DNA of 56,407 bases, from NCBI GenBank assembly GCA_002803225.1, contig NXFV01000836.1, positions 1-56,407 of the forward strand. The letters run 5' to 3'. The translations under genes were made by a program, and so were the position numbers. Positions 43,487 to 56,402 of this stretch are shown piece by piece. Numbering within the stretch: position 1 is the stretch's first letter; the number at the start of each line of letters is the position of its first letter. The notes below the pieces were generated by a model. The model made no database searches. It was not told the origin of the DNA and saw only the letters and a program-made list of their open reading frames with translations. The DNA comes from Gamarada debralockiae (lineage: Eukaryota; Ascomycota; Leotiomycetes; Helotiales; Hyphodiscaceae).

Positions 43487-44731
43487 GAAAGTATCGCAGA
43501 GTAAGTGCTTGCTCGGGGCGTGCCGGAAGTGTTAAAACCATAGATTGGATAATATTGGAATTTTTCATACCTTCTATTAGTTCATTAGAACTTGGAGCTC
43601 TCGTGATTGTGCGCGGACGTATGGGAAAGTATACCCGCGGGTCGCAACCACAATGAGGGGAAGTGGAGAACCACATTTCCACGAAACATTCTCCGAGGCA
43701 TCATGCAAATGTCAATTCTTCTTCATTTGGCCTTGTGTCTGCCCCTATATATTCAACTGGTACCTTTGGATTCTCTCTCCCCTTTCCCTCTTTCTTCCCA
43801 AAATCATAGCTCGCACCATAAACAAAGTAGCCCTTATGATAGCCGGGATAGGCCTCGCAGTCGCTCTCTCCTCTCCAAATCCAGCACCACATCCTAGTCT
43901 GTCCACATCCTCGACCTAAACCCCACCACCGGCGCCTCTACCACCTCGTCTCTCGGCGCAGAGGCAACATTCCACCTGTCAGTTGCTATGGTAACGCTTA
44001 GGCTTAGTTTTGTTTATACATATCTAGGGTTCTAGCAACCCTACGAGTCTTCTCTCCTGAGTTATCAATGAGTATATGATTTTGCCTCACCATATCGTCT
44101 GATTTGTCACCACCATCACCATGAGCCATCCTTTCCCTCTCAATCGTTACCGCACAGGACTATGGCTGACATCGAGGCTTTCCAACATGATGAAGAGATA
44201 AGTTTTAATTTTGTGCTTAGTACTTCACATAAATCTCTCACAATAGATTTGTAACGCTACGATACTTGCAGGTTGACTCTCGAAGAGCCGAAGTGCACCG
44301 ACTGCTTGAGCTGGCCCAATGTAAGCTAGCAAGGATAGGGCTGTGCGGGATAAAGAGTGGGTATAAGCATACGGGAATGACCATAATATTGAAAGAGCTG
44401 AGCTTCAAAGTAGTTCGTGTTTCTCAGGAAATGCTTATGTAATCACTGCGTTGTGACGTGGTATAGGGACTGGGAGAGCCCTATCCTATCTTCATCCTTC
44501 AACAACTCACTCGTACGATTAATGAAGAAATCCCAGCTCATCAAGCTCATTAATCTATCATCACTACTGCGTACTGTCACTATTGCCATAACCGCTGTGA
44601 GTGTTAGAGATTTTGCGTAGATCACGGGACTTGGCCGAAAACGCAACTTAATGCCGCCTTACCTCGTCGTATCCTATCTCATCATTAACGTCAACATTAA
44701 CGGCCATAAAGAACTACTTTGCGACGGCACT
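43487..44731. other. intergenic spacer
   Basis: 1.2 kb, no recognisable gene. Frames at 43607-43919 and 44417-44620 have no motif. The right end carries the upstream in-frame ATG at 44651, discussed under the next gene. Confidence 0.4.
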
Positions 44732-45541
44732 ATGCCTAATTCGTTCACTTGTTTCCCATTCTTTCCCAAAGAAATTCGGGATATTATTTGGTCACACAGC
44801 CTCACCCCGCAGCTGATCAAGCTCAGTCGCGAGATCTACAACTTCTCTCCACAGCACGCACCTCCGTTCATGTTTCTTCTCGGCGGCGACGAGCCATACA
44901 CTCATTTCACAGTGGAAACGCCTGAACGACCAAACTCTCCCTATTTTACAGCGCATTTGGAACCCTTTGACGTCATAACACCCGGTGCACTCTCCGCGTG
45001 TCGAGAATCTCGAGATCTTGCGCTTTCGAAGGGGTACAAAGTCTGGAGAATGGAGCGAGGGGACGATAAAGTGAGGGATGTGATGTGGAATTCATCAATC
45101 GACATGGTGCTATTTGATAATGCCTGTTCCGACCATTGCTTTGAGTTGTTCTTGGAGCAATTTCCGGCTCAAGTCAAAGAGGTTGAGAAATTGGCACTGC
45201 CGCATGACTTTTGGCTTAGAAACAAAACTATTGGCATCAGGTCATTCACCAGAGAAAGGCTTTGGCTCCCCTTGATGAACTTTACGGCCTTGAATTGTTT
45301 ATATATCTTCGTTGACGGGGAGTTTTGGGAGAGTTGGATCAGGAACCGGGAGGAGATGGACAGCCCGAGATGGTTGTTCCCCAATAGTGTTGGACGTGAT
45401 CTGTATTATGCGAGAAAATACTACTATCAGACATACCCGGAGCTGTGTGGTCCATATTATATCGAAGTTCCAAGGGTAAGTGTTACGTGGAACCATGAGA
45501 TAGTTCTACGTGGAGAGGATGTTCAACTTAAGTCTAGATAG
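44732..45541 (+). CDS. 2EXR-domain protein
   Basis: A 269-residue protein of the fungal 2EXR family. The first block TCFPFFPKEIRDIIWSHSL matches the domain's opening (F..FP.LP.EIR..IW), and GALSACRESRDLALSKGYKVW matches the internal CRESR motif. I chose ATG 44732 because the domain starts at residue 5; ATG 44651 would add 27 residues of no known pattern. A GTAAGT donor at about 45475, after YIEVPR, may splice the last 20 codons away to an exon I cannot place. 2EXR proteins are numerous in Leotiomycetes and have no established function. No neighbour suggests one. Confidence 0.75.
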   Translation: MPNSFTCFPFFPKEIRDIIWSHSLTPQLIKLSREIYNFSPQHAPPFMFLLGGDEPYTHFTVETPERPNSPYFTAHLEPFDVITPGALSACRESRDLALSKGYKVWRMERGDDKVRDVMWNSSIDMVLFDNACSDHCFELFLEQFPAQVKEVEKLALPHDFWLRNKTIGIRSFTRERLWLPLMNFTALNCLYIFVDGEFWESWIRNREEMDSPRWLFPNSVGRDLYYARKYYYQTYPELCGPYYIEVPRVSVTWNHEIVLRGEDVQLKSR

Positions 45542-46369
45542 CTTTGTGCTGCAGACTTGGGAGAATGAAGGATACAACTCTTGGGTAAATTGGACTATGC
45601 TTGGATACGGCAACACCCTGCAAGGCTGAGACTAGGGCGGGTGGTACCATCCCGAAATACAAGCTTGGGGTACGATTAAACTGGACCGGACTTAGTTTGT
45701 ATCGGAGTCTTCAGAGATGTGGTGTGGCCGTGTAAGCTAGGAGCAAAACGTTGGTAGATAATCTAGTGATGTGATAATAACCCCGACTATGTTCAAATTA
45801 CTTGGTGAAGTACCTAGAGCATTCACAACTCCTCTAGTCGTCAATGATGTGATGTTTAGTTGTATATGTGCCAAAGAGAGGGCAATTCCTTAGACCGATC
45901 AGTGATTCGAAGACAGGAACCAAGTGCTCTGAGACGGCCGGGCAACTGGGAGTTTGCATTTCGAGTCGCCGAAGCCAGAGCAGTTTGAATCATATGAAGG
46001 TCACGTGAAGTCACCATTTTGCTGTTTAAGTCATTGTTGTAGTAGTTTCACGCTTTACACCCGCAAGCAAAGGGATACATAAAATTTCAAACCTATCACA
46101 AGTCCCAATCTTTTAAAGGCCATCATAAAGTAAACATCGTTCTCGCTCCCCTGCAAGTTCGCCAGTCAGCCTCGACCGCGCCACAATCAGCCTTGCGTCG
46201 ATTACCTCGATAACGTCAGCGCAATTCATTCCTCTCCTTCCATCGCCATGCACCCCTCTTCCAATGACTCCTTCGGATGGATGTCTCACCATGTATGGCG
46301 ACATGTGCGTTTCCATCATTTTTTCGATAGCATGGGCGGAATTAGTTGAATGCTTCTGAAGTCATCGCC
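45542..46369. other. intergenic spacer
   Basis: The promoter region of the 1425-residue protein gene. No coding sequence is recognised; the leader is pyrimidine-rich at 46140-46290. Confidence 0.4.
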
Positions 46370-49300
46370 ATGTCTGGACTCGAGATCGTGGGGTCTGTCG
46401 CGAGCGTGCTCCAGCTAGCCGCGACTGTCTACTCCATATCAAAGACTCTCTACGAAGTTGGCGATGCTCTATCAAATGCCCCGTCGGACATCAAGGACCT
46501 CGCAAGAGATCTTGAGACATTCTCGGAAGAGCTGCATCTCCTCTCCAGCCTCCTGGATGACAAGACGCATCGCTACTCGGATCGTGTTTATCGTCTCACA
46601 GCGAAAATCATCGGCGATTGCGCAACAATATGTGTCAAAATCGATCGGATTCTACGGAAGTTGAGAAGCGGGAGCTTCTTAGCTCGGGTAAAATGGGTGT
46701 TCAAGGAGAAGGAGATCATGAAGCTGTTAGCGAGGCTGAGGGACTTGAAACTGGCCCTCATGGGGACGTTGAGTTTGTTGAGCGCAATCAAAGCAGATCA
46801 TATAATGGATGCGATGGGTGTGCCGAATCCGAGTTTGTTGGATGGACCGAAAGACGAACGGCTCTCGAAAGAAACCGAGGCGGAGGTGGAGGAGACGAGG
46901 AGGAAGCTGGCGAGCATTTTGGCTAGCCAAAAGTCTGAGACAACTTTATCAGAAGATATGTCTGGCACGACTCTCACAGCTTCGACATCTCACGAGAGTT
47001 CAGAGAACCAGAGACGTATGGAGTCACTTGAAAAAGAAGTGAGGCTGCCTGATGCTTCACGGCCAGTCTCGTCGGCTATGTCGTCAACACTTGGCTCTCA
47101 AAACCATCTCAGGGATGTACCAAGAGAGGTGGAACAAGCGAATTCTTCTATTTTCATTTCCACAATAGCTTTGCCGAATGCAAACACGCTGGTGCGACTT
47201 CCTCAGGCAGTGGCATCCGTCCAATCATTTTACAGCGCGTTTTCTCGACATGATCCCGATGACCTGGAAGCTACAGACACCCCTTATGGGAATTTCAAGT
47301 CCTCTGAGTGGAGCAGGGGCGTCGCCAACGAGGCCTCAGGTACATCTGCAGAATGCCACGATCAGCCTTTAACCAACACCCGGCAGCTACCAACAGAGGA
47401 CAGTACTGAGTCTATCGGCCAATCGGGCGCCCTTCTCGCAGAATGGAGAGCAGATATGGTTGAGTTAGCGATGAAACGATTCAACATGGCTAAGGACGCT
47501 GCAGAATCTTGGGCATCGGGTCTGCCTGCACCTGACATTAGTCTCTTGCCCGACAAGACTGAGAGCAGCCAAGAACGACCACGTTCACCTGCTAGGCAAC
47601 CAACATTGAAATTGAAAAAGGAGATGCCGGAACCTGGTCCCTCGAATGCTAGTCGAAAGAAAGCGGATAAGATGGAGGGCAATTTCACTGTCGAAGAGTT
47701 CCAGGAGAGCGATTATGAAGAATTCGATTCCGACTCTGGATCTGTGATCCGCCCTCAACAATACGAGGACGCGGAACCAGAAAATCTGGGGTTCGCTGCT
47801 ACCTCTTTCTCGGCACATGGGATGGTGTATAAGAACCTAGAATGTACCGAAATAGACGAGGACATGGAACCATCCGTAGCGAAACGACGGGCAGAGAAAC
47901 GAAGAAAGCGAATGAGCGCTGGGGCTATACACAAGAGGACCATGGCTCAAAGTATTGGGAGCGATACCGATGATGAAGATTTACAGCCTGTTATATTTGA
48001 AGGAGCGAATGAGGCAGGGAGTGCAGCACGGAGACTACGGAGAAAGGTCGCTGGGGAGAAAACGAGTCTGATCTTTGATAGTCCGCCGGCAAGGATCATA
48101 GAACTGGAGGAACTGGAGAGTGATGAAACCGGCGAGGATGGACCGAAGCAGGCTTTAGATCGAGAACTGCCGTTCTATGATCATGGAAAGATCCAAGACG
48201 AGTCCGTTGAAATTGCTGAGGCACTTCGATCTGCCGCCTTGAGGATATTTCCTGCTGTGGACACCTCCGTTGCCAGAACCGCTGACACTGTTATGATGCC
48301 ACCTTTGGAAGTACAAAAACGTGCCGAGAGACCAGTAGTAAAGTCGAGGTCTACATTTACCCCGATAGATGAGGAGTATAGGGCACTATCGCAAAATCGA
48401 ACATTTTGGGATGCCGGCGGCTATTCACTGCCTATCAACACAGCAACACGACGACATTTGAAAGTCCAGGTCCCCGCCGAGAAATCCGATGATGACTCCA
48501 ACGAAGGCGAACCCAACCTCTCAACCAGCGCCGCCTTTCCGACGACATCCGAACCCCTAAATGCTGCTGCGACTAGCTCACCGAATCCTTTCGCTCGAGC
48601 ACCACGTAAATCCAAGGAATCGAAAGCTGGCGAAGACGATCTTATTGACACGCCGATTCCTGCCCTACCAAGTAGGTTCGTGGCCAATGAATTATCAATA
48701 CCACCCGAACTCGATCTCTTAACCCCTGTCGTCGGCCATGGCCCATCATTTCTAAGATCACAGAGCCTTGACGCTGGGGAGGCCCGTTCGACAGAGCTGA
48801 AGAACGAAGAGAAGGAAGAGGATGAGTATTTCTACCGCCGAGAGATAAAAGAAGCCGACAGAATTCCTGGTCATTGGATCAGCGACGGAGAATACAGTGA
48901 TGACTCGGGCTCTCTTATGAAAAGGAGAGTGGTTAGGGAGTCAGACAAACGAAGCCAAAGCCCGCATCACAAGAGACACCTGGCAGAAGGTGCACTGGCA
49001 GGTGCCGGTGCCGCAGCTTTAGTTGCGAATCACAGAGCCAAGGCTAGGGAGGATCCTCGTGGCCAAAAACTTATTGGGGGAGCAGCTCTGGGAGCCATTG
49101 GTGCCGAAGTCATCATTAGAGCGTGGAGTCCATACCGCGAGGAACGAAGTCGATCGATATCAAGATCTTCGGGGAAATCCAATCGCAAACTCAAGACGGC
49201 TCTCGGAGTTGCCGCTGCTGCCAAATATGTACAGAACCGTGACCGCGAGCGCGCAGCAAGAGGAAGAAGTCGAACTCGAAGCGCCTCGAGGAGGCGAGAC

Positions 49301-50698
49301 TCTAGGGAAGGAAGACCAGTCCGTCCCAAACTCTCACGTTCACCATCCCACCAAGCGAGACAACCCCTTGCGCCAGCAGCGCCTTCCTTTCACATTCCAG
49401 AAAATATCTCCTCTCCCACCTCTCCACACAATGCCCCTCCTCCAGCAGCATTCCGCCCCCAAAAAACGCGACGACACAGTCATCCACGACATACCCGCTG
49501 CCGTGGGAGTATATCCTCAAATGCCTCATTCTCCTCAGGAGGCTCAGACAGAGACGATCCGGCTAGCCCCATGAACGTGAACTACGTACCGAGCCACGAA
49601 GAAGCTGTAGTGACAAGCGGTCAGTCGATGGAGATCTACGAGATTGTGGCTCCGCATCGCAATTTTGTTCCTTCGTCAGATACACCTCATCTTTCAAACT
49701 TGTTACGAAGCAAAGGGCTTAGTGTTAACCTTACCGATCTTGTTGATGAGGCAGCAAAGACCCAAGTCGACTTGGGCGAAGAGTCTGAAGGTCCAATTGA
49801 AGACAAGCAACCAATTCGTCCACTAGCAAACTTCAACTTTGTGTCTGGAGAACGAATCGACGACCTTTGGTGGAGAGGGTTCAAGGAGCTCCAAACCCGC
49901 GATTACAACAGATCTGAGAACCTTTCCAAAGCTTGGGCAGCAGCTCATAGTGACGCCAGTCTCTCCTCAGATAGCACCATGGCTTCAGTGGCTGTTACGA
50001 CTGTAGCTCGCTTAGGGCCAATCATCAATAAAGCACGAACTCGGTTGTCTGAACTTCCGGATGAAGGCTCAGTATCAACTACGAGCATGATCGATCAATA
50101 TTCTGAGGTCCTCAAAGTCATGCAAGGAACGCTTAATTTTAAATCTGGTGCCTTTGCGTGGACATGCTTATGCACTCTAGCACAGGTGAGCCCAAACATC
50201 CTCTAATTTTCTTCTCAAACCTAATTAGAAACCTAGCAAATATTAGAAAAGAGGTCGCATGACGAAATCCTGAGAAGCTATAAGACGCTTCAAAACATAT
50301 CTGAAATCGCCACTCTGGTAGCTAGATATAACGTCTTAGAAAGCATGTATCAGCAATGGCGGGGTATGAGCCTCGAGACAAATTATGAGAAGTCGCTCAA
50401 TGCACTCTGTGTCCATGTACTCAGATATCTCGACCTTGCGTTGTTCGCTAGTTCAGACTCGGGCGAACAGCCCTTTGAGGCAGATCTAGAAGCTTTAATG
50501 GTGAATATCAGAGAAGCAGATGTCGCTTGTCGAGGATTCAGTGTCACGATTCTCAGCGGGGATGAAGAGGGAAGGGTAGAAAGGCAAGTGCTAGATGTGT
50601 CTACCGATGAAGATGACTCGGACTCGACAGAGGTGGGGGAGGAAGCACCCGGTGCCTTAACTAGACAGTCACCACTTTTGCCGGTTAGCGTGAGTTGA
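46370..50698 (+). CDS. large fungal N-terminal-domain protein with disordered, RS-rich middle
   Basis: Exons 46370-50185 and 50237-50698 (51 bp intron, GTGAGC...CCTAG) encode 1425 residues. Residues 1-160 match the fungal N-terminal domain found in NACHT/STAND and related proteins (MSGLEIVGSVASVLQLAATV ... APSDIKDLARDLETFSEEL), a helical domain thought to act in signalling. A long, charged, probably disordered region follows with acidic patches (SDTDDED) and basic patches (KRRAEKRRKR). An Ala/Gly-rich stretch at about 870-915 (GALAGAGAAALVANHRA, IGGAALGAIGAEVI) leads into an RS-rich tract at 925-970, the layout of the DUF3824-type region. The C-terminal 250 residues are helical again. Start: ATG 46370 is the first ATG; upstream codons open only with TTG. 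No NTPase is present. Confidence 0.85.
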
Positions 50699-50853
50699 TG
50701 CGTACGAAGTACTCTGTACTGGGCAGTCAATTGGACATCGAGATGTGAGGATCATGCGTCTTGGCGTTGAACCACTGGAATTGCGAGCAATCAATCATCT
50801 TTCATTTTGCCACTTTTGAGACTGGGTGGAAGTGCAAGATTATAGCTTCTGAT

Positions 50854-51600
50854 TCAATGTCCGCCCAAACTTTCAAAAGATCCAGCATGGCGGTGATCAT
50901 GGGGATACATCTCAACCACAACATTGTCATCCATCCAACTCCTCAACTCGTCAAAATTCCGACATTTATGATGTGCATCAAAACCAGCGCGTGCTCCCTT
51001 CGGTGCCGTTGGATCTACTTCAAGCAACACTGGCTTTGTATCTGCATGGCACATAAGCACCAATCGTAGTGTTTCGATGCAGTGATCAACATGCATCCGA
51101 TTTCCAATTGGTGAACCGGTTGGAAGACTTGTTGGCATGCCATGTCGGTCGTAGTAGTCGCCCCACGTGTACTACCGGATGGTGTTCTACGCACTTGCTG
51201 TCATTACCTGGATCATGTTTGTGGTGGAGGGAAAGGAAAAGAGAGCTTTGGTCCATACCAGAGAGTGGAGCTGATGAAAGTCATCAATCAGGGCTGCATA
51301 ACCTCTGCTGAGTTCCTTAGAAAAGCGCTGCCATTCTTTTTTGGACTCAGATCTGTACAAGTGAACGAGGTCTTTCTCGGGGACGTTGACGTAGGCACCT
51401 GACTATCGATCAGCGTGAATGTTCGAAAATCCGCCGAGTGACAGAGGCTGGGGGGTGTACATTGCCACAATTTCCTCCAATCTTCTTGTAACTCAAATTG
51501 TGGAAGGCCCTCGATACTTGGGTTGGATGGTCGAAGTAGTTCTCGAAGTCATGCTCTTCATACTCGACAGATGAGAGGGCCGGCGCAGTTTTCATCTAGT
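50854..51600 (-). pseudogene. UstYa-like (DUF3328) oxidase, decayed
   Basis: UstYa-family proteins catalyse oxidation or cyclisation steps in fungal RiPP and other toxin-type pathways, using two HxxHC motifs. Minus-strand pieces: PALSSVEYEEHDFENYFDHP (about 51585-51525), ELQEDWRKLWQ in another frame, YVNVPEKDLVHLYRSESKKE in the third, then DDFHQLHS, where the first HxxHC ends in Ser (51262-51276). An intron region follows, then NTIR, TAG (51172-51174, where Gln is usual), YTWGDYYDRHG, and an intact C-terminus with HVDHCIETLRL and THHKCRNF-like DAHHKCRNF. Two frameshifts and one stop are present, and no N-terminal membrane helix is visible. A relic. Confidence 0.7.
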
Positions 51601-51650
51601 CGACATCACATCTTACCCATCTCTCGTCCTAACATTCAAAACCGTATTCT

Positions 51651-51960
51651 GAGAAGAAAGAAGGATTGATTTCGTACTCGCGAACGCCGGAATTGCAGAG
51701 AAAGCGAATTTCCACGCTCGTCACGACGAGCTTGGCGACGAGCCCCCACCCCAGCAGGACTTCCTTTGCGTCAACATCTGCCTCAACTCATTCATCACGA
51801 CTTCCTCCTGTCCTTACATTATTTGCGCCTCAGCCCCAAAGACACGGGTAAAAGTGTCGTCATGACAGCGTCTTGCGGTGGACTGTACCCACCTTCTACT
51901 CCCCAATCTACTCTGCAGCCCAACCAAGTAAGTGCGAACTCTGTTACGCCGGCGCAAGGT
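51651..51960 (+). pseudogene. short-chain dehydrogenase (SDR) fragment
   Basis: The frame reads IDFVLANAGIAEKANFHARH, the NAG motif region of classical SDR enzymes, then ELGDEPPPQQDFLCVNICLN. After a shift it gives LHYLRLSPKDTGKSVVMTASCGGLYP, with the catalytic Ser region, and after another shift FYSPIYSAA, the catalytic Tyr region without the following Lys. The Rossmann start and the C-terminal third are missing. It begins about 50 bases from the UstYa-like relic on the opposite strand. Confidence 0.65.
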
Positions 51961-52020
51961 CTACCGCCATTGAAGCCATCTAGATGCCTTTATTTGAATG
52001 AGTGCTTTACAATGATTTAG

Positions 52021-54836
52021 CATTTAATTTAAACCCTGATAGAAACTCCCAACACACAAATGTTGTTCAATAACTCGTTGGCATCACGAGATGAGAACCC
52101 CCCTCGCCAGATAAAACTCAGCAATTGAAAGAAGTTGAGACTCCTCTTACAGAGGCAGAGCAAGATTAAAGGCTACTCGAACTTTCAGACTCTGCACAAA
52201 GAGAAAATTTTTGAATTCATCCCGTTTGAACCTCTTTCTTTGCTGAATATTTATCAACAGCAGCATCAGCTTGTTCTGTTGGATGAGGAGATTCAATATA
52301 CAATGTAGGGAGAGCTATCCAAGAGACCACCGAGAAACTTCAAAGTCTTCTTCAAGAATAGGATAAAATGAAAGCTGTATTTCTCTTCCGCTGTGCGGTT
52401 CTGACTCGTTTGATAGTCAGCGCTATTGATGTCTTCCAGAAGCTCTCAAATCTCAAGCACCAGGACTCAACATCTGCCGTCTTACAGGGAGAACTCTTGC
52501 ACTCACCATGTACGATCCTCATTACTGGGACATAGCAGATGCCTTGAATCTCTGCTCCGTCCGCATCTTCTCCTTCAGCAGATGGTCTGACACAATTCGT
52601 TCAGCGCTACACGCCTGACAAGTTTCTCGATGAAATGGGCAAAGAGCGAAGTGAGCTTGAGAGAGCTGCAAAGGATATGCTCATTAACGACAAAAGTGTG
52701 CCATACACAACAAAAACAAAACACAAGTTTTGGGTTCGAAGTCGGATTCGAGCCCATGTCAAGGACTTCTGATCTAAGTTCCGCGATCTTAAAGCTGCGA
52801 GCGGTAGAGGTACGTTCGCATTTCCTCCCACGGGAGCTTTTCAGGGCTTTACTAATTACAAATAGTTGAGACACAGCATACCATCGAATCTGTTGGCAGG
52901 CCTATGAAGGTACGTTGATATCTACGGACGTATATACAGCAGCCGTACTGTGTCGCTTATGGCTATATGGTAACGGCCGAAAGAGTAATCGTACAATAAG
53001 GAGTTCAGAGGAGCTGAGGTTAGATATATATGTGTGAGGTCTCTGCCTCATAGAGGGTGGGACAATGAAATCGAAGATTTCAAGCCTATTTTGGATTAGC
53101 GTCATATGCACCTCAGTATCAGGGCCATCATAACAACAGAATCCTACCGCAAACGCCCACTTCACATCTCTCCGGCTGTTAACATGACTGCAAGACTGAT
53201 TGTAGCTTTAGCTAGAGATCTTCTAGTGTCCCATTGGTCCTCCTTATCACGTTTCTGTTCACGATAGTCTTTCGGTGAGCTTAACAATCGTGAGTCGGGC
53301 GAGTAATGGTCAAATACTTGGGGCAACGGCTGCATAAAGAGCTGTGCTGGTCGTTTTCGTGGCTAATATTCTGCCTAAAACTTCCCCGCCTTAATGATGT
53401 TGCTTGGAATTGACAGTTGAGCTGTATTTTGGGGGCGAAATATAGTAGCATTTCTAGGCCTAGCTAATATCTAAGGAACTGAAATACAAGGAGGGGAAGA
53501 GCTCTCTTATATCACAAAAGAGGGGAAATTACAGGGCTATACCTGATTAGGCAATTCCAACCAACAGGAGAGCAATGGTTGGGAGGTCAGCCCCTGAGAG
53601 GACACTTTTCTACCTGTTGGTATGAGTACCCTAATACTATGGTGTATATGACGGTAGTCCCAAATAGGCTTGAATTTTCTTCGATTCACAGTCTTTACTA
53701 TATTCCATGTAAAGCGCAACCTACTCTTTATATCTATTATTTCTGACTAGCTATTCGGCCTAACTGACGGCTACTCTAATACTCTCAGTCTTACTAAAGG
53801 TCTACTATATACGGACTCTCCAAATCATACAGATATCACGTACCTTCTAGACCCGCCAACACCACCCTCATCCATTGGCCGATAGACATTGGCGGGGTAC
53901 TTAAAAGGGGAGTTGAGTCACATGAATGAGGGGTCGCCGTGTTATGTAAGCAGCTAACTTTGTCATCAAAAATTCTGAAACACTTGGATATTTTAATTTC
54001 CGACAGCCTTATTGTGGCACTCCAATCCTTTTCTCCTTTCCATCTGCTTTGAGAGTCGCTAAACAAATGGTTCGAAGCATGAACCACCCTTAATTTCCCC
54101 GCGATGCAATCGGATCATCCAGACTCGCTTTACGATTGCGCATGCTTGCGACACATCCGGTATTCCGCCTGCAGCTGCAACTACACCCAAGAAGGTTGGA
54201 CGACTCTGCGAATCCTCGTGCCATCCAGATCGGTGGAATTAAACCTGAGAATTCACGGTCCAATGAGGTTGCAAAATTCCTTCGGAGCACATGCGCATGG
54301 AACGACCCGATGGTCCCCTAACCCTGAAGGTCACAAGCCCCTGAAACTAGGGCAAGAACATGTGTTCAGGACAGGAGATCACCAATTCAAGGTTCTTATC
54401 TCCACATCGACCTCCCCAGACCTGCGTCTATGGTTCCTTTGTTTCATTTTCTTGTGGCAGCCTGTCAAATCCTTCAAAAGTCTTTGTTGGAGAGAATTGT
54501 TTCAAGCCATGATGCCACAATTCTCAGCTGGTCAGTGGCCGGCTCTGGATACGTTACCTCTGGAGGAGCATCTCTGTTCTCTCATTTGATAGCGTCAAGT
54601 GATCTTTTATTACGTTTAGGGGACCATGGGAATTGGAACCCGTGGGATCGAAGCCTTGTCGCGGCTGATGTGCGGATTTGTTTTGACCGTCACATCGTGA
54701 GCTCACGATGCTAGCTGAAATGCGCTCCCATTGGCATAAGAATACCCTTCGTCCCCTCTTCCTTTGAGTCTCTCTCCGTGGCGGGTCATAGGCCGTAATT
54801 CCAGTACCCTACGTACATAATTCACTTCTCATCATC
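52021..54836. other. long spacer, partly AT-rich
   Basis: 2.8 kb with no confident gene. At 52585-52690 a short plus-strand run (FVQRYTPDKFLDEMGKERSE) looks protein-like but has no continuation. 53200-53820 is AT-rich. A 161-codon plus-strand frame at 54104-54589 has no motif or signal peptide and I do not call it. The last 250 bases are the GH5 promoter. Confidence 0.35.
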
Positions 54837-56202
54837 ATGTATATATTTCTATTCACGTTCTTGTCACTCCTTATACCTGCCAGCGCATGGCTCCCTGGCT
54901 TGCATAAAACTATTGTGTCCCATAATGGCACCAACCTTTTCAACTCAACACCTAGCTACTATCGCAACAGTACTAAAATGAAACGATGGACTCCCGCATC
55001 TGGAAAGATTCGAGGAGTCAATATGGGCTCTATGTTTGTTTTCGAACCATGGCTGGCAGAGTCCGCATGGTCAAGTATGGGATGTGGAAGTTATCAGTCC
55101 GAATTTGACTGTGTCTCTGGTCTTGGCCAAACTCAAGCGAATGCCGTCTTTCAGTCCCACTGGGCCTCTTGGATCACGCAAAGTGATATCAACCAGATGC
55201 AGAGTTACGGCTTGAACACCATCAGAATTCCGGTTGGGTACTGGATGTATGAATCGATTGTATACTCCGACAGCGAGCATTTCCCTCAAGGTGGAATTGG
55301 ATATCTCGAACAACTCTGTGGCTGGGCCAGCAATGCCGGATTCTATATCATTATCGATATGCACGGAGCTCCCGGGGCTCAAGTTGCTGACAATCCAGAT
55401 ACTGGACAGGTACGTTTTATCTTGTCTGAAATCTTCACGTCTGACATTCTGCCTCAAGTATGCTCCAACTCCCGGATTCTACGTCGACTACCAGTACGCT
55501 CGGGGAACCGAATTCCTTTCTTGGCTCACAACTCAAATCCACACGAACAGCAACTTCCGAAATGTTGGCATGCTGGGAATTGTAAATGAGCCGGTCCAGG
55601 ACGCAAGCGCTGTTGCCACCATGATATCAAGTTACTACCCCAACGCTTACGCAGTATGTACTCAATACTCTAATCACTGTGTTTGACTAACACCTATCCA
55701 GGCAATCCGCTCAGCAGAGTCAGCTCTCGGCGTCACAGCAAACAACTACCTGCACGTTGAGATGATGAACGAACTGTGGGGCTCCGGAGACCCGAACCAA
55801 GACCTGAGCAACACCTATTTCGCAGCCTACGACGATCACCGGTACATCAAATGGGACACTTCTGTTGCCGTCTCGCAATCTTCATATCTCACAGAATCCT
55901 GTAATGACAACCGCAATTCCGACAACGAAACACCTACCGTTGTCGGAGAATTCAGTATCAGTGTTCCGGATGATGTGCAATGGACGTCAGGCTGGGACCC
56001 TAGCACGCAGCAGAACTTCTATAAGAATTGGTTTGCGGCACAGGTTATCAGTTATGAGACGTATACTTATGGGTGGGTCTTCTGGACGTGGAAGAGTCAG
56101 CTGGGTGATTATCGTTGGAGTTATCAAGACGCCGTGGCGGCGGGTGTCATTCCCACAGACTTGGATACTGTGTATAATCTGGGGGCTTGCAACGGCTATT
56201 GA
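54837..56202 (+). CDS. GH5 beta-glucanase, secreted
   Basis: Secreted glycoside hydrolase family 5 enzyme resembling fungal exo-beta-1,3- and endo-beta-1,6-glucanases. Exons 54837-55409, 55459-55653 and 55702-56202 (introns 49 and 48 bp, all junctions in phase 0) give 422 residues. Signal peptide [17 protein letters not shown]. The barrel shows [41 protein letters not shown], the acid/base motif GIVNEPV (Glu235), DDHRYIKW, the nucleophile motif VVGEFSI (Glu339), and [15 protein letters not shown] near the end. WxW plus the ending [19 protein letters not shown] resembles the endo-1,6-glucanase type. It may act on the fungus's own wall or on other fungi rather than on plants. Substrate assignment is uncertain; the family is secure. 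Confidence 0.92.
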
Positions 56203-56386
56203 GACCATGCAAAGTTGGGACCTGAGAGAAATTTTTGGCAATGTTTTGGGAGACTCTTTTCACAAAGATTAATTCCTTTGCTAAAGTCCCGTTTACCCCC
56301 AAGCACGTGACTTCACCCCTTTATCCTTCCATCGCCCGGATTACCTTGGGCTGGAATGCGTATCTCAGTATCAGGAAACGCTATCC

Positions 56387-56402
56387 AAAAAAAAAAAAAA
56401 AA
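56387..56402 (+). repeat. A16 homopolymer
   Basis: Sixteen A in a row near the window end, in spacer downstream of the GH5 gene. Likely a simple-sequence tract; its length may be unreliable. Confidence 0.6.

Noticed and set aside
54104..54589. 161-codon plus-strand frame
   Set aside because: No motif, no signal peptide, atypical Trp/Cys-rich composition and a heavily overlapping alternative frame; likely chance.
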